Shown: positions 46,709 through 59,344, numbered from the stretch's first letter. The stretch: DNA of 64,000 nt from Paracentrotus lividus (GCA_940671915.1 CALNVZ010003434.1:8953833-9017832); one strand, 5' to 3'. Notes: a model not told the origin generated them from the letters alone. Numbers and translations are program-made.

Positions 46709-47581
46709 ACGACGTTGTTTGATACCGTTCGAATCATTCGTGCGGTGTTCTGGTGATGTCATCATAATACCATGGTATTACATTCGGTATACACACAACG
46801 CTTGCGAGACATCTGGAAGTGGACAAAAGAAAAATAGTTATTGTGTTTATTTGTGAAGCGAATAAATCAACCACTATAGAGAATTATATCACTCAAAACG
46901 TTATGGTATATTTCAACGAAATTGGGCAGATATATATCCTTCAAGTCGCCCTGTAAAATTTAGGTTAGTTGGGGTCTAACACTCATTTAGCGTCATAGAG
47001 GGATAGGTAATCGATAAACCATGTATACAAAGAGAGAGTGAGCACTGATCATTTGTATATTACTATAAATAGTACGTGAGAACGTCGAGGGGATTTTAGA
47101 TTCGTGCTATTCAGTCTGATCTGATATGCAATCCTTTCTGTTATTAGTTTGACGTTCAAAGGAATAGGCCTCGTGTCTATATTAGGGGAGTAGCCCGTTG
47201 TTATCTGTGAAATATATAAAAGCTGCCATTATATTGAGCTAGAGAATCATACCGAACCATAGGTAACTGTTTATTTCTCATATTTCTGAATTTATTTTAA
47301 GATCTTGTTTACATGCTTCACAGGAAGGTTATGATTGCCAACATATGAATGAGAACTGTGGTTGTGTGCCTTTGTGCCCTTCATTTTGAATGAATGAGTG
47401 TTTTTGACATGACAGCCATAACTTTTAGTGAAAGCTCGTAATACACGAGTAGTATTATCTGTACTTCTCTTCCTCCAGTCCTGGAGAACTGTGTAATCTT
47501 GAGGACTCGAATGAATGGAATAGTTTACTAAGTTATTATAATTTTATTCATTTGCGTTATTCGCGTTTCTAATTTCTAATG
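46709..47581. other. No supported gene; TATA-like motif at 47213
   Basis: Mostly AT-rich unassigned sequence. TATATAAAAG at 47213-47222 is a good TATA-box match, followed about 40 bases later by a GTAACT donor-like site at 47263. Confidence 0.35.
47213..47222 (+). promoter_or_regulatory. Candidate TATA box
   Basis: TATATAAAAG fits the metazoan TATA consensus. It is upstream and on the same strand as NLR gene 2, but 11.7 kb from its first recognised exon, so any link is speculative. Confidence 0.2.
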
Positions 47582-49152
47582 TTATACCCCCGTCACACTG
47601 AGCTCGTTCCTACTACGTCCTTGCAAATTTTGCCGAACGGGCATAGTCTGTGTGTAAACTGAGTGGACGTAGTAAATACTTCTTACAATCTGTTTACGAA
47701 CTTCATGGACTACCTAGGCCGAATTTTCAAAAAAGTGTTTAAAAAATCGGGTGCCCATCTCGTCCTAAAATTTAACTGGGTGGCAACGTACCTGAAACGA
47801 GATGGACGTGCTACAAACGAAATTGCCGTACTTAAATCGTTCTAAAGATGTGCTAGGACGTCTTACAAACGAGCATTGTATATTCATTATCAGCTTGAAG
47901 TTACGAAGACGCATGAGGTCTGGCAAAAACGGGCTAGGTTTTTTTTTCATGGGAAACGGGCACGCATTTGCGTTCAACACGTTCTAGCCACGGATAATGA
48001 CGAAGTAAGAACGAGATGAACATTTTGGAGGCCGTTAGGTCGACGTAAGAACGAGTAAGAACGACCCAGAACTAGTTAGGTCGGGACGAAACGCATTGGA
48101 AACGAGTTGGAACTGATTAAGAACGAGTTGCAACTAATTGGGGACGGGTTTGGATTCTTTCAGAAGGGCTCTGTTTCGTGGAAACGGTCATTTTCACCCA
48201 ATTTTAACTAGATACAAACGAACTGCAGACGAGGCAGAGACGTGATGAACGTATTGAGGACTGTATACGAACGTTGTTCATCTTAATCCAGAAATAATTA
48301 GGTCAAATGTACGCGTTCTTTTCGGACCAATGGCCGTTTTTCGTATTTATTCTAAAAGTTGTGAGATTTCTGTAATTGTAACAATTAATGTGTGGCAATT
48401 AAACAGCTGATCTATTCGCTTATACTACTATCACACTGAAAAAATGTCTTACCATGTTATTGAAATTATTGCAGAACGGCTTAATCTGTGTTCACACGGA
48501 GTGGACGTACTTGAGACCTATTTCAATCTGCTCAGGACTTTATAGCACGTGCTTGGATAGCAATACCTTTCAATTTTTAAACAGAACGGCATGTCATAAT
48601 TCCCGTCACACTGAGCTAGTTCTCACTGCGTTCTTGGTAGTTCTTGGTGAACGGGCTCAATCTGTTTACACACAGACTGAACGTAGTACATACCTTTTAG
48701 AATCTAGTACAGACCGTTTACAATCTGTTTACGAACTTGGCGAACGGGTCCGAACGGAGAGGACGGAAAGGCATTCCGATTTTTTTTAACGTGTTAAAAA
48801 AAATCGTACTGGCTTCCAGTTCTAAAATTAAACGTAGTGACAACGTTCCTTAAATGGGTAGGACTTACTCTGAACGAGACCTTGGTACCTAACTTTTATC
48901 ATGCTGCGCATAGGCACTTTTAATGACGGTTTGGACGTGCTACGAACGGTATTGAGTGAGCCGTTTACTCGGTCTGAACTGGATAACAACGTATTGCGGA
49001 CGTGATAAAGACGGAATTGACGTAACGAGAACTATTTTATGAACTGCCTAGTATCGTATTCAAGAAATTATTTCTTTAAAGTTATAAGTTCCAACCCGAC
49101 CAAAGCCGTTATAGAACGTTATAGAACGACCTGTGTGACGGCCCCCTTATAA
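47582..49152. mobile_element. TIR element (TTATACCCCCGTCACAC), 1571 bp
   Basis: Left end TTATACCCCCGTCACACTG and right end GTGTGACGGCCCCCTTATAA are imperfect inverses. The interior is packed with GAACG/ACGTAGT/ACGAGTT words. Partial copies of the left end reappear at 48425 (TATCACACTG) and 48602 (CCCGTCACACTGAGCTAGTT). No transposase frame seen. Confidence 0.75.
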
Positions 49153-50063
49153 TTATTCCGTAACGCGTTGGCATCTCTGCATGAGGGCGCTGCTGGCTCG
49201 AAAATAAGTACAAATGTGCCAGTTTAAACAATGTCCCCATCTTTGGTATAAATTTCGTAGCAAATTGGGAAGGTTTGATAAAGTTTGATACGGTTTTGAT
49301 AAAGTAATGACGATTTTAACTCGTTTGTTGCAATCGCGAGGTCTAACAGAGGCCAATTTCTTAAATCATGTGTACTTCACATGCCATCCAAATATGGCAA
49401 CTTTAATGTCCCGTAGCAAAAAATCAAGCACAGGAACCTATATTATTGTTTTGTGTTTTTTGGCATACATAGATACCAAAGTAACTCTGTGCAAAATTTG
49501 GTGAAAATGACATGGACTTCGTTTCAACTGTGCAACGTCCTTATCATGAATAAATATTATAAAAAGGCTCTGTAATTTTACGCATCGTGGTTGGTCAAAA
49601 CGCATCACGTTCGATGCTGTATTTTCGATGCAAAGCACCAGCGTGCATTTTTTCTGCGCAAAAAAAAAAGAGTGATAACACACTAATTGTTCCCGAAAGC
49701 TCCGTGATCAGTTAACGAAGAAGGAAAATTATAATAATTCTTTTTTTTTTTAACTGCGGAGGTCATTATTATCTCTCTCACATTTTAATAAATGTTGGAT
49801 GCTGTTGCTTTACTCGTATCATGCAATTATATTCAATGTACACAGCATTTTTGTTAAGCATGGAATACTTTGTATTGTGTTATTTAGCCTATATACAGTT
49901 TTTAGTGTGAAATTTTAATCGAGAAATCGTCTATTAATATTGGAAAAAATAAATTTGACAAATGATATTTCGTTAAAACCCCATGCACGGGACACAAGCG
50001 CTCTCGCATACGTTTACCTCACACACCTTCCCACGCACACACAATAACATATCCTTTCTCATA
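49153..50063. other. No supported gene
   Basis: Nothing recognised. A poly-T run lies near 49741. Confidence 0.4.
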
Positions 50064-50549
50064 CAGGCGCAGATCCAGGGGCCTGACGGGCCGTTTCCCC
50101 CTCCCGTTAAAAAAAACCCCCGACCCCCGCCCCCTTAAAACTATTGATGGATGACTGGCCCGAGTGAACAGCTTCCCCCGTTAGATATTACGACCTTTTA
50201 TGCGGCAGTCACATGTAGACTACGCAAGACCAGCGCATTAAAATTTGCGAAAATTGCGGACAACGCGCACACAGAGCGTATATACATAGACAGAACATTC
50301 AAATACGCAACGAATGCACAGCGTTGGCTAAGCGTGCTCGACGAATGAATAACGCATACCCAGTGCGTCGTACATGAGACTGTGCCATTAGATGCCTAAC
50401 AACCCCCCGCTTACCGCCTGGCCAGCGTGACGTAAATAAAATGACTGTTCTGACTGTATCTTTTTCCGGCGTGACGTAAAAAGAACAAACAAATCTGAAA
50501 TTCGAATTTTTGGCCGCCTTGCCTTCATGAAATCCTTGATTCGCGCCTG
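50064..50549. mobile_element. MITE with CAGGCGCGAATC ends (486 bp)
   Basis: Left end CAGGCGCAGATCCAGG and right end CCTTGATTCGCGCCTG are inverses with a few mismatches. The interior is GC-richer than its surroundings and noncoding. Confidence 0.7.
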
Positions 50550-52690
50550 CAATAAGCTTCCGTATACAATGCACAAGGTCATGTGTCACATATTTGGGTA
50601 TAGTAAAAGGGTGGAGGCGTTACATTTTAGAGGAAATTTTTTCACATTTTGGTTCATATTGCATGAAAACAATGTACAGTCATGAGCTGTACTATGTCTC
50701 AAATAATTTATTTGTAGATAATGTATCAGTCTACATGTCTGTGAAGTTTCAGCCTTGCCCTGCTCATATTTTTAATACAAAGATCATATGAGTGGGGTAG
50801 GGTAGGGAAGGGAGTATCCCAAGGTGGAGGATTCTACGGTGGAGCCACCCGTCAAAGCATTAGGGAATTCCCATTTTTCTGGCTTTCTTATTCTTTCTTG
50901 CGTTATATTTTTGCATCCACTAAATCGGTCTTATAGGTTGAGTGATATATCAATCTTTTTGGAATTTATTGATTTTTAATAAATTTGAAGTATTTTTTTT
51001 CTTCAAAAGTCACTTAATCAATTAATTAATCGATTAAAACATATTTCATGTACGCACCCTCACAGACAATACATTGCATGCACCACAAATTGCAACATGC
51101 AATTTTTTAAAACAATAATTGTGTTTTCCCCTATTTTCTTTGCACGAACGTAGAAAAACAATTGAGTGGAAACATATTTCTTGCAATAAACTTTGTTTAA
51201 GTTGTAATTCTACCACTTTTGCACTATTTTTCCCGTTTTGTATAAACTCTGTAGCGCAGTTGGAAAAATTAATTTGTATTACAAGGTCATATTTTTGAAA
51301 AGCATAAGGACTTATTAACACAATCTAAGTTGATTTGTTTCATTTGGTGCAAAGAATAAAAAATCACACGCCATTGAAATTGTGGAATTGTTAAAACCAT
51401 TTTTTCTTGTAACGCCTTGTATACCTTTCACGACACACCCTATATACAGGCAAAACATAATTATGTTAATTGTCTTCCTTACTATCGCAGCTTTCAATAT
51501 TATATTTACTGTTATATATGTCTGACTTACCATTGGGAAACTAGAGATGTTTGATTGTGACAATGTACGTTTCTACAAATGTTTGGACATGTAACGCTTT
51601 TTGCACCCAATTCATGACACATGTCCACAAACGCTTATTCATATCTCATATCATGAAAAGTGCTTGACATGTAGAGTACTTTGTTACCCCTCGGAATCAG
51701 TCGACAGTAGCAACACTTTGTCAATTCCAAAACTAATATTCCTCATCAAAGAGGCTCAGACAACACAAAGGAACCAACCAAACAGAAACTCTCTTGATTC
51801 TGTATTATGTTTGAGCTGGTCTCAATCCCACTGAATAATGAAGTGGAGTTCCCCGCAAACAGTTTGAGTAGTCTAGATAGAAATAAAAAGCATTGCAAAT
51901 ATAATAAAATAGGGGGATTTTCGAGGTAATTTTAAATGTTGTGAAGGTAACAGGGGTACTACTTTCATCCGAATTTACGGCTATTTTAACAGAATTAGTC
52001 TTGACTTCAAAGAAAATGATTTAAACCACATATATATGCTTGGGGGAGGGGGGGGGGGCTGACATACTTTTCAACTCAACTGTGAGGCGCTGAGACCCAA
52101 CATTCGGAGTATTCTTGGAAGCCTTAGACATGGCCTGATCGTGCTAAATTATAATTTTTGTATCTCTGTATGAAATGATGAAAATAGACTTTAATTCATG
52201 TTTTTTTTTATTATACTTCCCAAAACATCAAATTTGAATTTGAAACTAAAGCATACAGTTTGAAACTAAAGCATACGTAAATGCCTGTTGAGCATAAAGA
52301 AACAGTTTTTGTTTGTGCAAAGGTTGCACTAACTATTATTTTTTTTTGTTGCTTAAAATATAAAACTCCAAATCTGGTTTGTTTAGTGGGTAATAAAGGA
52401 GCGAATGAGAAAAGAGAAAGATTAAATAACACAAATCATGAAATGAAGACGAAAAAAGGATAAGTCTAATTCAACTTGTCATAACTGGATTATTTTTCCC
52501 TTCTTTTCCCTCCTTCTCATGATACCCATGATACCAGGATTGGTCTGAGCATTTTGTTTAGACTTAAAGGTAAATGTACAATGTATGCTCTTTAGTATTA
52601 GGGTGTTGGCAGTGAGAATCGTATCTTGGTTTTCATGTCCTTTTAGTGAGGTTCTATTTGAATTGTTTTCGAGACATTAAGTAAATATCC
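50550..52690. other. No supported gene
   Basis: AT-rich, with a poly-G run at about 52045-52058. No exons or element ends that I can support. Confidence 0.4.
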
Positions 52691-52694
52691 ATTT

Positions 52695-53600
52695 ACATGC
52701 TAATTGTCTTAAGATTTATTCTTTTCTTTTCGAGTACATGTTATGTAATGCATTTTGGGCCTATAACATTTGTTTTATCTAGTGGCCACGCTACACTAGA
52801 ATTCTTTTAGACAACTCACATACAGTTCAAATTTGCTTTACTGTTGTCATGTAATGTGTCTTTTTCTATGCAATATATCCTTATCTGAATAACTGGTACA
52901 CCCTATCTGAACATCTGTATATGTTACCACGATGAATACTTACCCTACTTCTATGCAATTCCAATGAGTGTTTTGCCATTATGTGATTTAGATGATACTG
53001 ATTTCGATGCTTTATTCAATGAACCTCAAGATAATTGTTATCCTATTTGTAATTCAGAAGTGCAGATAATTTCGAGAAAAGAATTGGTGAATATTTTAAT
53101 TCGGAAACAATTCCATTCTTTATAAACCATGACCCTAACATCCTTCATGCTAATTGTCTTAAGATTTATTCTTTTCTTTCGAGTACAGTTATGTAATGCA
53201 TTTGGGCCTATAACATTTGTTTTATCTAGTGGCCACGCTACACTAGAATTCTTTTTAGACAACTCACTACAGTTCAAATTCTGCTTTTACTTGCTTGTCA
53301 TGTAATGTTCTTTCTTATGCAAATATATCCTTATCTGAATAACTGGTACACCCTATCTGAAACATCTGTATATGTTACCACGATGAATACTTACCCTACT
53401 TCTATGCAATTCCAATGAGTGTTTTGCCATTATGTGATTTAGATGATACTGATTTCGATGCTTTATTCAATGAACCTCAAGATAATTGTTATCCTATTTG
53501 TAATTCAGAAGGTGCAGATAATTTCGAGAAAAGAATTGGTGAATATTTTAATTCGGAAACAATTCCATTCTTTATAAACCATGACCCTAACGATCCTTCA
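52695..53600. repeat. ~450-bp tandem duplication at the 5' part of a LINE
   Basis: 52695-53143 and 53147-53600 are the same sequence (both start CATGCTAATTGTCTTAAGAT and run to CATGACCCTAAC), differing mainly by single-base indels in homopolymers. This pattern suggests a read-fill artefact. Confidence 0.85.
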
Positions 53601-53690
53601 CCACGTATTTCAGAATCTAAATATTTTACAGAGGGTCAGTTTGTCAAGGAGTCTTGCACTCTAGTACCGAATTTTCAATCTTCATTTTAA
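53415..53690 (+). pseudogene. LINE protein N-terminal segment
   Basis: Open frame MSVLPLCDLDDTDFDALFNE to NFQSSF, directly followed, after a frameshift, by the endonuclease start LHFNIRSLNKNMDYFK. The position fits the N-terminus of a CR1/Jockey-like ORF2. The same text is present in broken form at 52970-53143. Confidence 0.6.
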
Positions 53691-54300
53691 CATAAGAAGT
53701 CTGAACAAAAATATGGACTACTTCAAAACTTTTCTTGATCAGCTGTCTTTTGAATTTGCAATAATTGGGTTATGTGAAACTTGGGTCGTGGACGATATTT
53801 ATCCCTTACATTTGCTTAACAATTATTCCTATACGGGAAATTTGTAGAGTTGGAAAAACTGGTGGGTGGTGTGGTATTTACACATCAAACAAATTTCAAT
53901 CCAAAGTTTTAGAGGACTTAAATCATATGTCAAATGTTGTCGGAAACTGTTTTTATCGAACTATTCTTTCCTGGAAAAAAAAACATAATAATTGGAGAAA
54001 TTTACAAACCACCACAATCGAACCCACATGACTTTCTTACTATTCTTGAAAATTTATTATCAGCCCCTTCTCTTGAAAATAAAACTTGTTATATTATGGG
54101 AGATTTCAACCTTGACCTCTTGAAATGTAATTCATGTATACATTGTCAAATTTTTTGTGATATTATGCTCGCTAAATCATTTGTACCCCTGATTAATAGA
54201 CCAACCCGAATAGCCAATAATTCCTCAACTCTCATTGATAGGGAGAAGAAGATCACATCACTCAAGACTAAAAGGATCTCTCGCCCAGACTGATTGGTCC
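53685..54300 (+). pseudogene. LINE endonuclease (APE-type) remnant
   Basis: Frames read LHFNIRSLNKNMDYFK, FAIIGLCETWV, FPGKKNIIIGEIYKPPQSNP and CYIMGDFNLDLLKCNS, then FVPLINRPTRIANNSSTLID. These are the N-terminal, ETW, Y+PP and GDFN blocks of LINE endonucleases, in order. They fall in different frames because of single-base indels. Confidence 0.85.
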
Positions 54301-56680
54301 CAGGTTGTATAACAAAGGCCAATGCAGAACGAAGCTCTTTGAATGTCTTTATGCACACTGTTAGAAACGGTTAATACGCACATTGCCCTTTCAGTCTTCT
54401 TCGAGACAAAAGAACAAAAAGTTCCCCGGTCTCCGTGGGATTTGACAAATTTCCGAGGGTCTTCAGCTGTGGTCGTCAATAAACTAAAAAAATCGTTGTA
54501 CTCATAAATAAACAAGAAAACTAAAAACCTGAGCATGATAAACAAAAATACGTCCACCTACCGTAATATCCTTACTTCCTTGTACGAATTGCAAAACAAG
54601 AAATTTCTCTTTTCAAATCAAGTTTGAAATACACCAAATCTGATGCTAAGAGTACGTGGAAGGTCATGAACTAATGTGTTGAATAACAAATCTAGAACAC
54701 ACTAATCAGTTACATAAACATTTAACAATTCTGAAGTACAGGACCCTAAAAATAATAGCTGAGAATATTCAATCACTACTTTGTCAATATTGGCCCAATC
54801 TGCCCTGCTATTCCAAATACTAATGTAGATGTACGCACATTTGAGAAACCCAGAACTTCAGACTATGTTTTTCTCTCCAGTAACTGCAGATGAGGTCTTT
54901 CATAGTAAATAGGATGAACCGAAAAAAGTTCCGGTTTGACGGCATTTCCAAATTTTCTTATAAAAAAAATCATTAATGAAATCATTGAACCCTTACACAT
55001 TATACTTAATGTATCGCTTAACAAGTGTATAGTTCCAGATAATTCAAAATAGCTAAATAATTCCAATTCATAAAAGGGTAGTAAGCAAGATATAGGAATG
55101 TTCGTCCATTTCTCTTTTACTTATCCCAAGATCCTTGAAAAAATAGTCTATTCCCACAATTGATTTTCTTTAACAAACTACGAATATTTGTCCAAAGTCA
55201 CAATTGGTTTCGCGGAAAAAAACATTCAACAGTCCTGCCCTTCTGATGTTATAAATAAAGTTGCAAAATCTTTGACGACTACTCCCACACCATTGGTATT
55301 TCCTGACTTCTCCAAGGCCTTCGACACCATAGACCATGACGTTCTTCTTTTTAAATTATCGCATTACGGAATTCGTGGGAAGGCTTGGAGTGGTTCAGAG
55401 AGTTACCTTTCTAATCGCAGAATCAATTCGTTGTAATTAATGGCCATGGAATCTGAAACAAAGTGTTACTTGCGGAGTACCTCAGGATCCTTACTTGGCC
55501 CGCTATTTTTATTATTATTTAAATGATTTCCAAAATTGTTCAGATAACTTTCTTTCTTTTATTACGCTGATGATCTAATAATCTTTCTTCTATAGAAATC
55601 CCCAATCTACTTAATAAATGTAATAATGAATTGCATCTTGTATTAAATTTGGATTCAGGAAATAAGTTATCACTTAATATAAAAACAAAACAAATTTATT
55701 TTATTCAGCAACACTCTAGAAGTTTTACCTGGAACCTGTTCTCCTAAATCATAAGAATATTGTCCAAGTTGAAACAACAAAATTTTAGGAATACACATTG
55801 ATAACAAATTAACTTGGAAAACACATGTACATTATATCAGCAAACTCATTTCCAGAAACAAAGGAGTCCATTGGTAAACTAAAAAAATACTTTCCTTCTC
55901 ATGTCTAAATTACTCTATACAATACATTAATTCTCCCATTACTTAAATTACGGAATTTGCCTGGGAAATAGCTCTAAATGCCCATTGATCAAATATTTAC
56001 TAGTACCAAAAAGAGTTGTAAGAATAATAAAAAATACGAGTTTTCTAACCTATACGACCCCATTGTTTTATGCATGTGACATTCTTAAGATCAAGATCTC
56101 TTTCATACAACTTAGGAATATTTATGTTTCTAACTAACAAAACATGAATAACCCTCTCCTGTATCCTCTTGTTTGTCATGGAATATATACAATCATTCTT
56201 ATCCAACACGACAAAGTCATTCTTATCACTTCCACGTACTCGAACAGCTTTCGCTCACAATACAATTATATCACTGGACCCAACTGTGGAACGAACTCCC
56301 AGTTGAATTAATATCTTCCACATCCTTACAATATTCAAATGCAAATTTAAAAGGTTTTGTTTATTAAATATACAGCTTCTTTCAGGCCCTCGAATAGAAA
56401 CTTTGTACTCGCCCTCTTTTGTTTGTCCTCTTTTGACTTTATGTCCTTATGTTTGTTTTGTTTATTTTTCCAATTAATTTAATGATTTACTCACTACGAA
56501 GGGAATCTATACTCTAACAGGCCTAGCTTTTTATTAGATTCCCCATATTTCACTGTTATTAAAAATCCTGTATTGATTATTATACATTATTTTCATTTTG
56601 ATAATGTACTTTATGTTGTATATTTTGTATTATATTAATGTGAAATATGAAATAAACTAAAACTGAACTGAAAACAGTCA
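54301..56680 (+). pseudogene. LINE reverse transcriptase remnant and 3' end
   Basis: After a rearranged stretch (54301-55050), the plus strand reads FSKAFDTIDHDVLLFKLSHY (55305), GVPQG-LLGPLLFL-like text (55480-55510) and, after a shift, YYADDL (about 55560). The C-terminal block is WTQLWNELPVELISSTSLQY (56275), with a stop at 56365. The 3' end is AAATAAACTAAAACTGAACT near 56650. The catalytic YADD is kept, so some of the frameshifts may be sequencing errors rather than decay. It is a different family from the LINE at 20484-25440. Confidence 0.8.
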
Positions 56681-56689
56681 TGTGGACTC

Positions 56690-57075
56690 GATGGGGGGGG
56701 GGGGCTGAGAAAAGTAAACTTTTGAGAGTAATAAGTGTTCCGAGAAGTAATAAGATCTCGTTCATGTCAGATTAAATATACATGTATATTNNNNNNNNNN
56801 NNNNNNNNNNNNNNNAATAATTATCCAAACTATATTATAAACATATTTCTAATTATGACCAGTCAATGCCTTTGATTGTTTCTGTTTTGTTATATTTTTA
56901 TGTTTTGTTTGAGAAAAGCAAACTTTTGAGAGGTAATTAGTTTCCGAAAGTGATAAGTCGTTCATGTCAGCTTAATATACATGTAATAATTATCCAAACT
57001 ATATTATAAACATATTTCTAATTATGACCAGTCAATGCCTTTGATTGTTTCTGTTTTGTTTATATTTTTATGTTT
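56690..57075. repeat. Duplicated sequence on both sides of the second gap
   Basis: GAGAAAAGTAAACTTTTGAG (56706) to ATATACATGTA before the gap matches 56920-56985 after it, and 56818-56915 matches 56985-57082. This is the same signature as at the first gap: overlapping sequence ends left unmerged. Confidence 0.8.
56791..56815. other. Assembly gap, 25 Ns
   Basis: Exactly 25 Ns, flanked by duplicated sequence. Confidence 0.95.
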
Positions 57076-57190
57076 ATATCATATTGTCATATTGTTGTAT
57101 TTATTTATGTCTGTAACTTGTTGAAAAAGCCATTGGAAGTCACATTTCTATGTATTTGCATGGACCAATAAAGAATCTTGTATCTTGTAT
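57076..57190 (+). mobile_element. LINE 3' tail
   Basis: Ends CCAATAAAGAATCTTGTATC with a second TTGTATC, a polyadenylation-like signal followed by a short repeat, as at the ends of CR1-like LINEs. Confidence 0.6.
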
Positions 57191-57292
57191 CATGCGCGTA
57201 TTCTGGGGGGTGCAGAAAAGAGGAAGAAAAAGAGAGAAAGGGGGAAAAAGAGAAAGGGAAAAGGGGGGAAAGAGGAAGGAAGAAAAAAGAAA

Positions 57293-57323
<31 letters not shown>

Positions 57324-57975
57324 GAGAGCGAGGAAGGGGAAAGGGGGAGTGAAAAGGGGCGCCAATTTGATCTTCAATTTAGGGGGCGTCAAATCGATTA
57401 TAAATTTAGAGGGGCGCTAATTGTGTCCCTGAGAAATGCATAAAGTGTCCCGATTTCAGATTATTCAAATACATCAAATTCCCGCTCACGCTTCGCGCGA
57501 GCCTATTTTTTCTTTCTTGTAACTAGATTATGGGATTATGACCAACAAAACATCAATTTACATTGATTCGATTACACTTTACTTGATGGACAAAGTTTTG
57601 TATGGCTTGCTATCAAATCGTTTTGATGGACAAATTACAACTTCCGTTCATATGATATTCTGATGAGAAGTTAAAAAAATTGAAACCCCTAAGTTTCGAT
57701 GCTTTCTAGTCGTAATGTAAAAAAAAAAGGTCCAATCGCGCCTCGCGCTCGTATTTAAAATTATTAGTATTTAAAAAAAAAAAATTAGAAAAAAAAAGAT
57801 TAAATAAATTCTTCTTTAAAATCCTTCAACATGGATTTAAGCCGTAGGCCTATCTTTGCTTGGCTGGGGAGGGGGGGGGGCGCCATTTTTTGAAAAGTAC
57901 AAAGGGGCGCCAAAATCACGTCGGACCCCCCCCCCCCCCCCCCCCCCGGGGTACGAAATCCTGGATACGCGCCTG
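57191..57975. mobile_element. Element with CATGCGCGTATTC / GGATACGCGCCTG ends (785 bp)
   Basis: Left end CATGCGCGTATTCTGGGG and right end CCTGGATACGCGCCTG are imperfect inverses. The interior starts with a purine-only stretch (57220-57350), includes three GGGGCGCCAA/GGGGCGTCAA words, and ends in a 25-base poly-C. No coding frame; the open frames over the purine tract are spurious. Confidence 0.65.
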
Positions 57976-58310
57976 CACATAGTTCTAAAGTATTTTGCTA
58001 CACTCATACATGTTATCTCATAAGCGGGAAGAGGACTGATGTGTTATCTACAGTAGATGTGATTGGTTTACCTACATTTACTTCATACCTTGGAATCATA
58101 CCTTGGAAGTAGGCGTAAAGTACTTGAGGCATGTTTTTCGTAATAACTAAATTTACATTAAAAAACCTGCATCACTAATCCCTCGCATATATCCCCAAGT
58201 TGATTTCTATCCTTTGGATTTATGCCAGGTTTTAATAGCTTCTGACCACTCGAGCATTGAAAAGTTAACGGGTTTCGGGGACGAATATGCATGGACATGG
58301 GTTAGCCATA
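57976..58310. other. No supported gene
   Basis: Nothing recognised upstream of the tRNA-like sequence. Confidence 0.4.
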
Positions 58311-58382
58311 GATGATAGTTCAGTTGGAAGAGCGCCTGTCTAATCGCCAGGAGGTCTTAGGTTCGAATCCCGATAGAATCCT
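58311..58382 (+). tRNA. tRNA-like sequence (pseudogene or SINE head)
   Basis: TAGTTCAGTTGGAAGAGCG fits the D arm and box A, and GGTTCGAATCC fits box B. The anticodon stem-loop is CCTGT-CTAATCG-CCAGG, giving anticodon AAT. The acceptor stem does not pair (TAGATGA against TAGAATC), so a functional tRNA is unlikely. The internal promoter is intact, so a tRNA-derived SINE head is the better reading. Confidence 0.55.
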
Positions 58383-58957
58383 ATTTTCTTTGCTTTTTTT
58401 AAAAACTTAATAATAAGTAGTTACTCTATTTTGTATCATGTTATATACAATCATTGTAGTGTTATGTAAATTACAACAATCATTTTTTTTTTTTAAATAT
58501 TAGATACTAACGATATTGATGATTTAGAAATTCAAACTCCTTCAAAATAACGAAAATTCATAGAATAATTTTACAGAGCGATTCGATTAGTTGTCTTAAA
58601 AATAATGGAACTACATGAGGCACACAGAAAATCTGTACAGAATTCTAAGATCTTGTATTAAAGGTTCTTTCTGCTAATTTATGCAAATTTCTGCTAATTT
58701 ATGCAAATTTATTCGAAAAAACAACCGAAATATAGTATTTCTCTTTCATTTGTTGATCAATTTCATTTCATTCATTTTGTTTCCCATTAGGTAGAACTAC
58801 CTGAAGTACTCATAACTAAAGTATGGAAATATATCACAAATTCACAAAAATGCTTCTCCTTCCAAAATAAACACTATTCTATGCGCATTGCGCAATTTAC
58901 TAATTCAATTGTTGTCTTTACAGTTGGCATTACTTCTCACTCGGGATATCATTCACG

Positions 58958-59028
58958 ATGAACACAAAACAATCTCAGACCGATGCCGAGGCGACCGAAA
59001 TCAAAAGAAGTGACATACCAAGTACCAG
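58958..59028 (+). CDS. NLR gene 2, candidate first coding exon
   Basis: ATG at 58958 lies 34 bases after an acceptor (GTCTTTACAG, 58923), so the exon would start at 58924 with a short untranslated stretch. It encodes MNTKQSQTDAEATEIKRSDI and PST, plus two bases (AG). The next exon begins with T, completing Ser and reading on as SGQTPSRQRELDE; gene 1 has SGQHLNKELEFDE at the same place. The donor would be GC (CCAG-GCAAAT), the known minor GC-AG class; no GT site in this exon gives the right phase. The frame is open back to 58924, so a more upstream start cannot be excluded. Confidence 0.6.
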
Positions 59029-59344
59029 GCAAATATGTGATATTTTTCTTTATTAATCAATCCATTTTTTCATGTTCAACAAAAATAATTAAATGCTTTA
59101 AAAAAAATGATCAGGTTCCAAGGTGTGATATAAAGAATGGGTACATTTTTTTTTTTCGTTCTTTTTTAAAAACGATAACTACGTTTTGGTCATCTTCAGG
59201 AACATGTCAATGGTAGTTTCTCCCACGTATTGCTTGTTTGTTGTTTTATTGTATATTTATTTATTTTGCTTCGAAATGAAATAATGATATGAAATGCTGA
59301 AATAAAACGAATAACAAATGATTCACCCCCCCCCCCCATTCCAG

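Noticed and set aside
57105..57443. Frames over the purine-rich tract after 57190
   Set aside because: Low complexity, and open on both strands because of the AG repeat.
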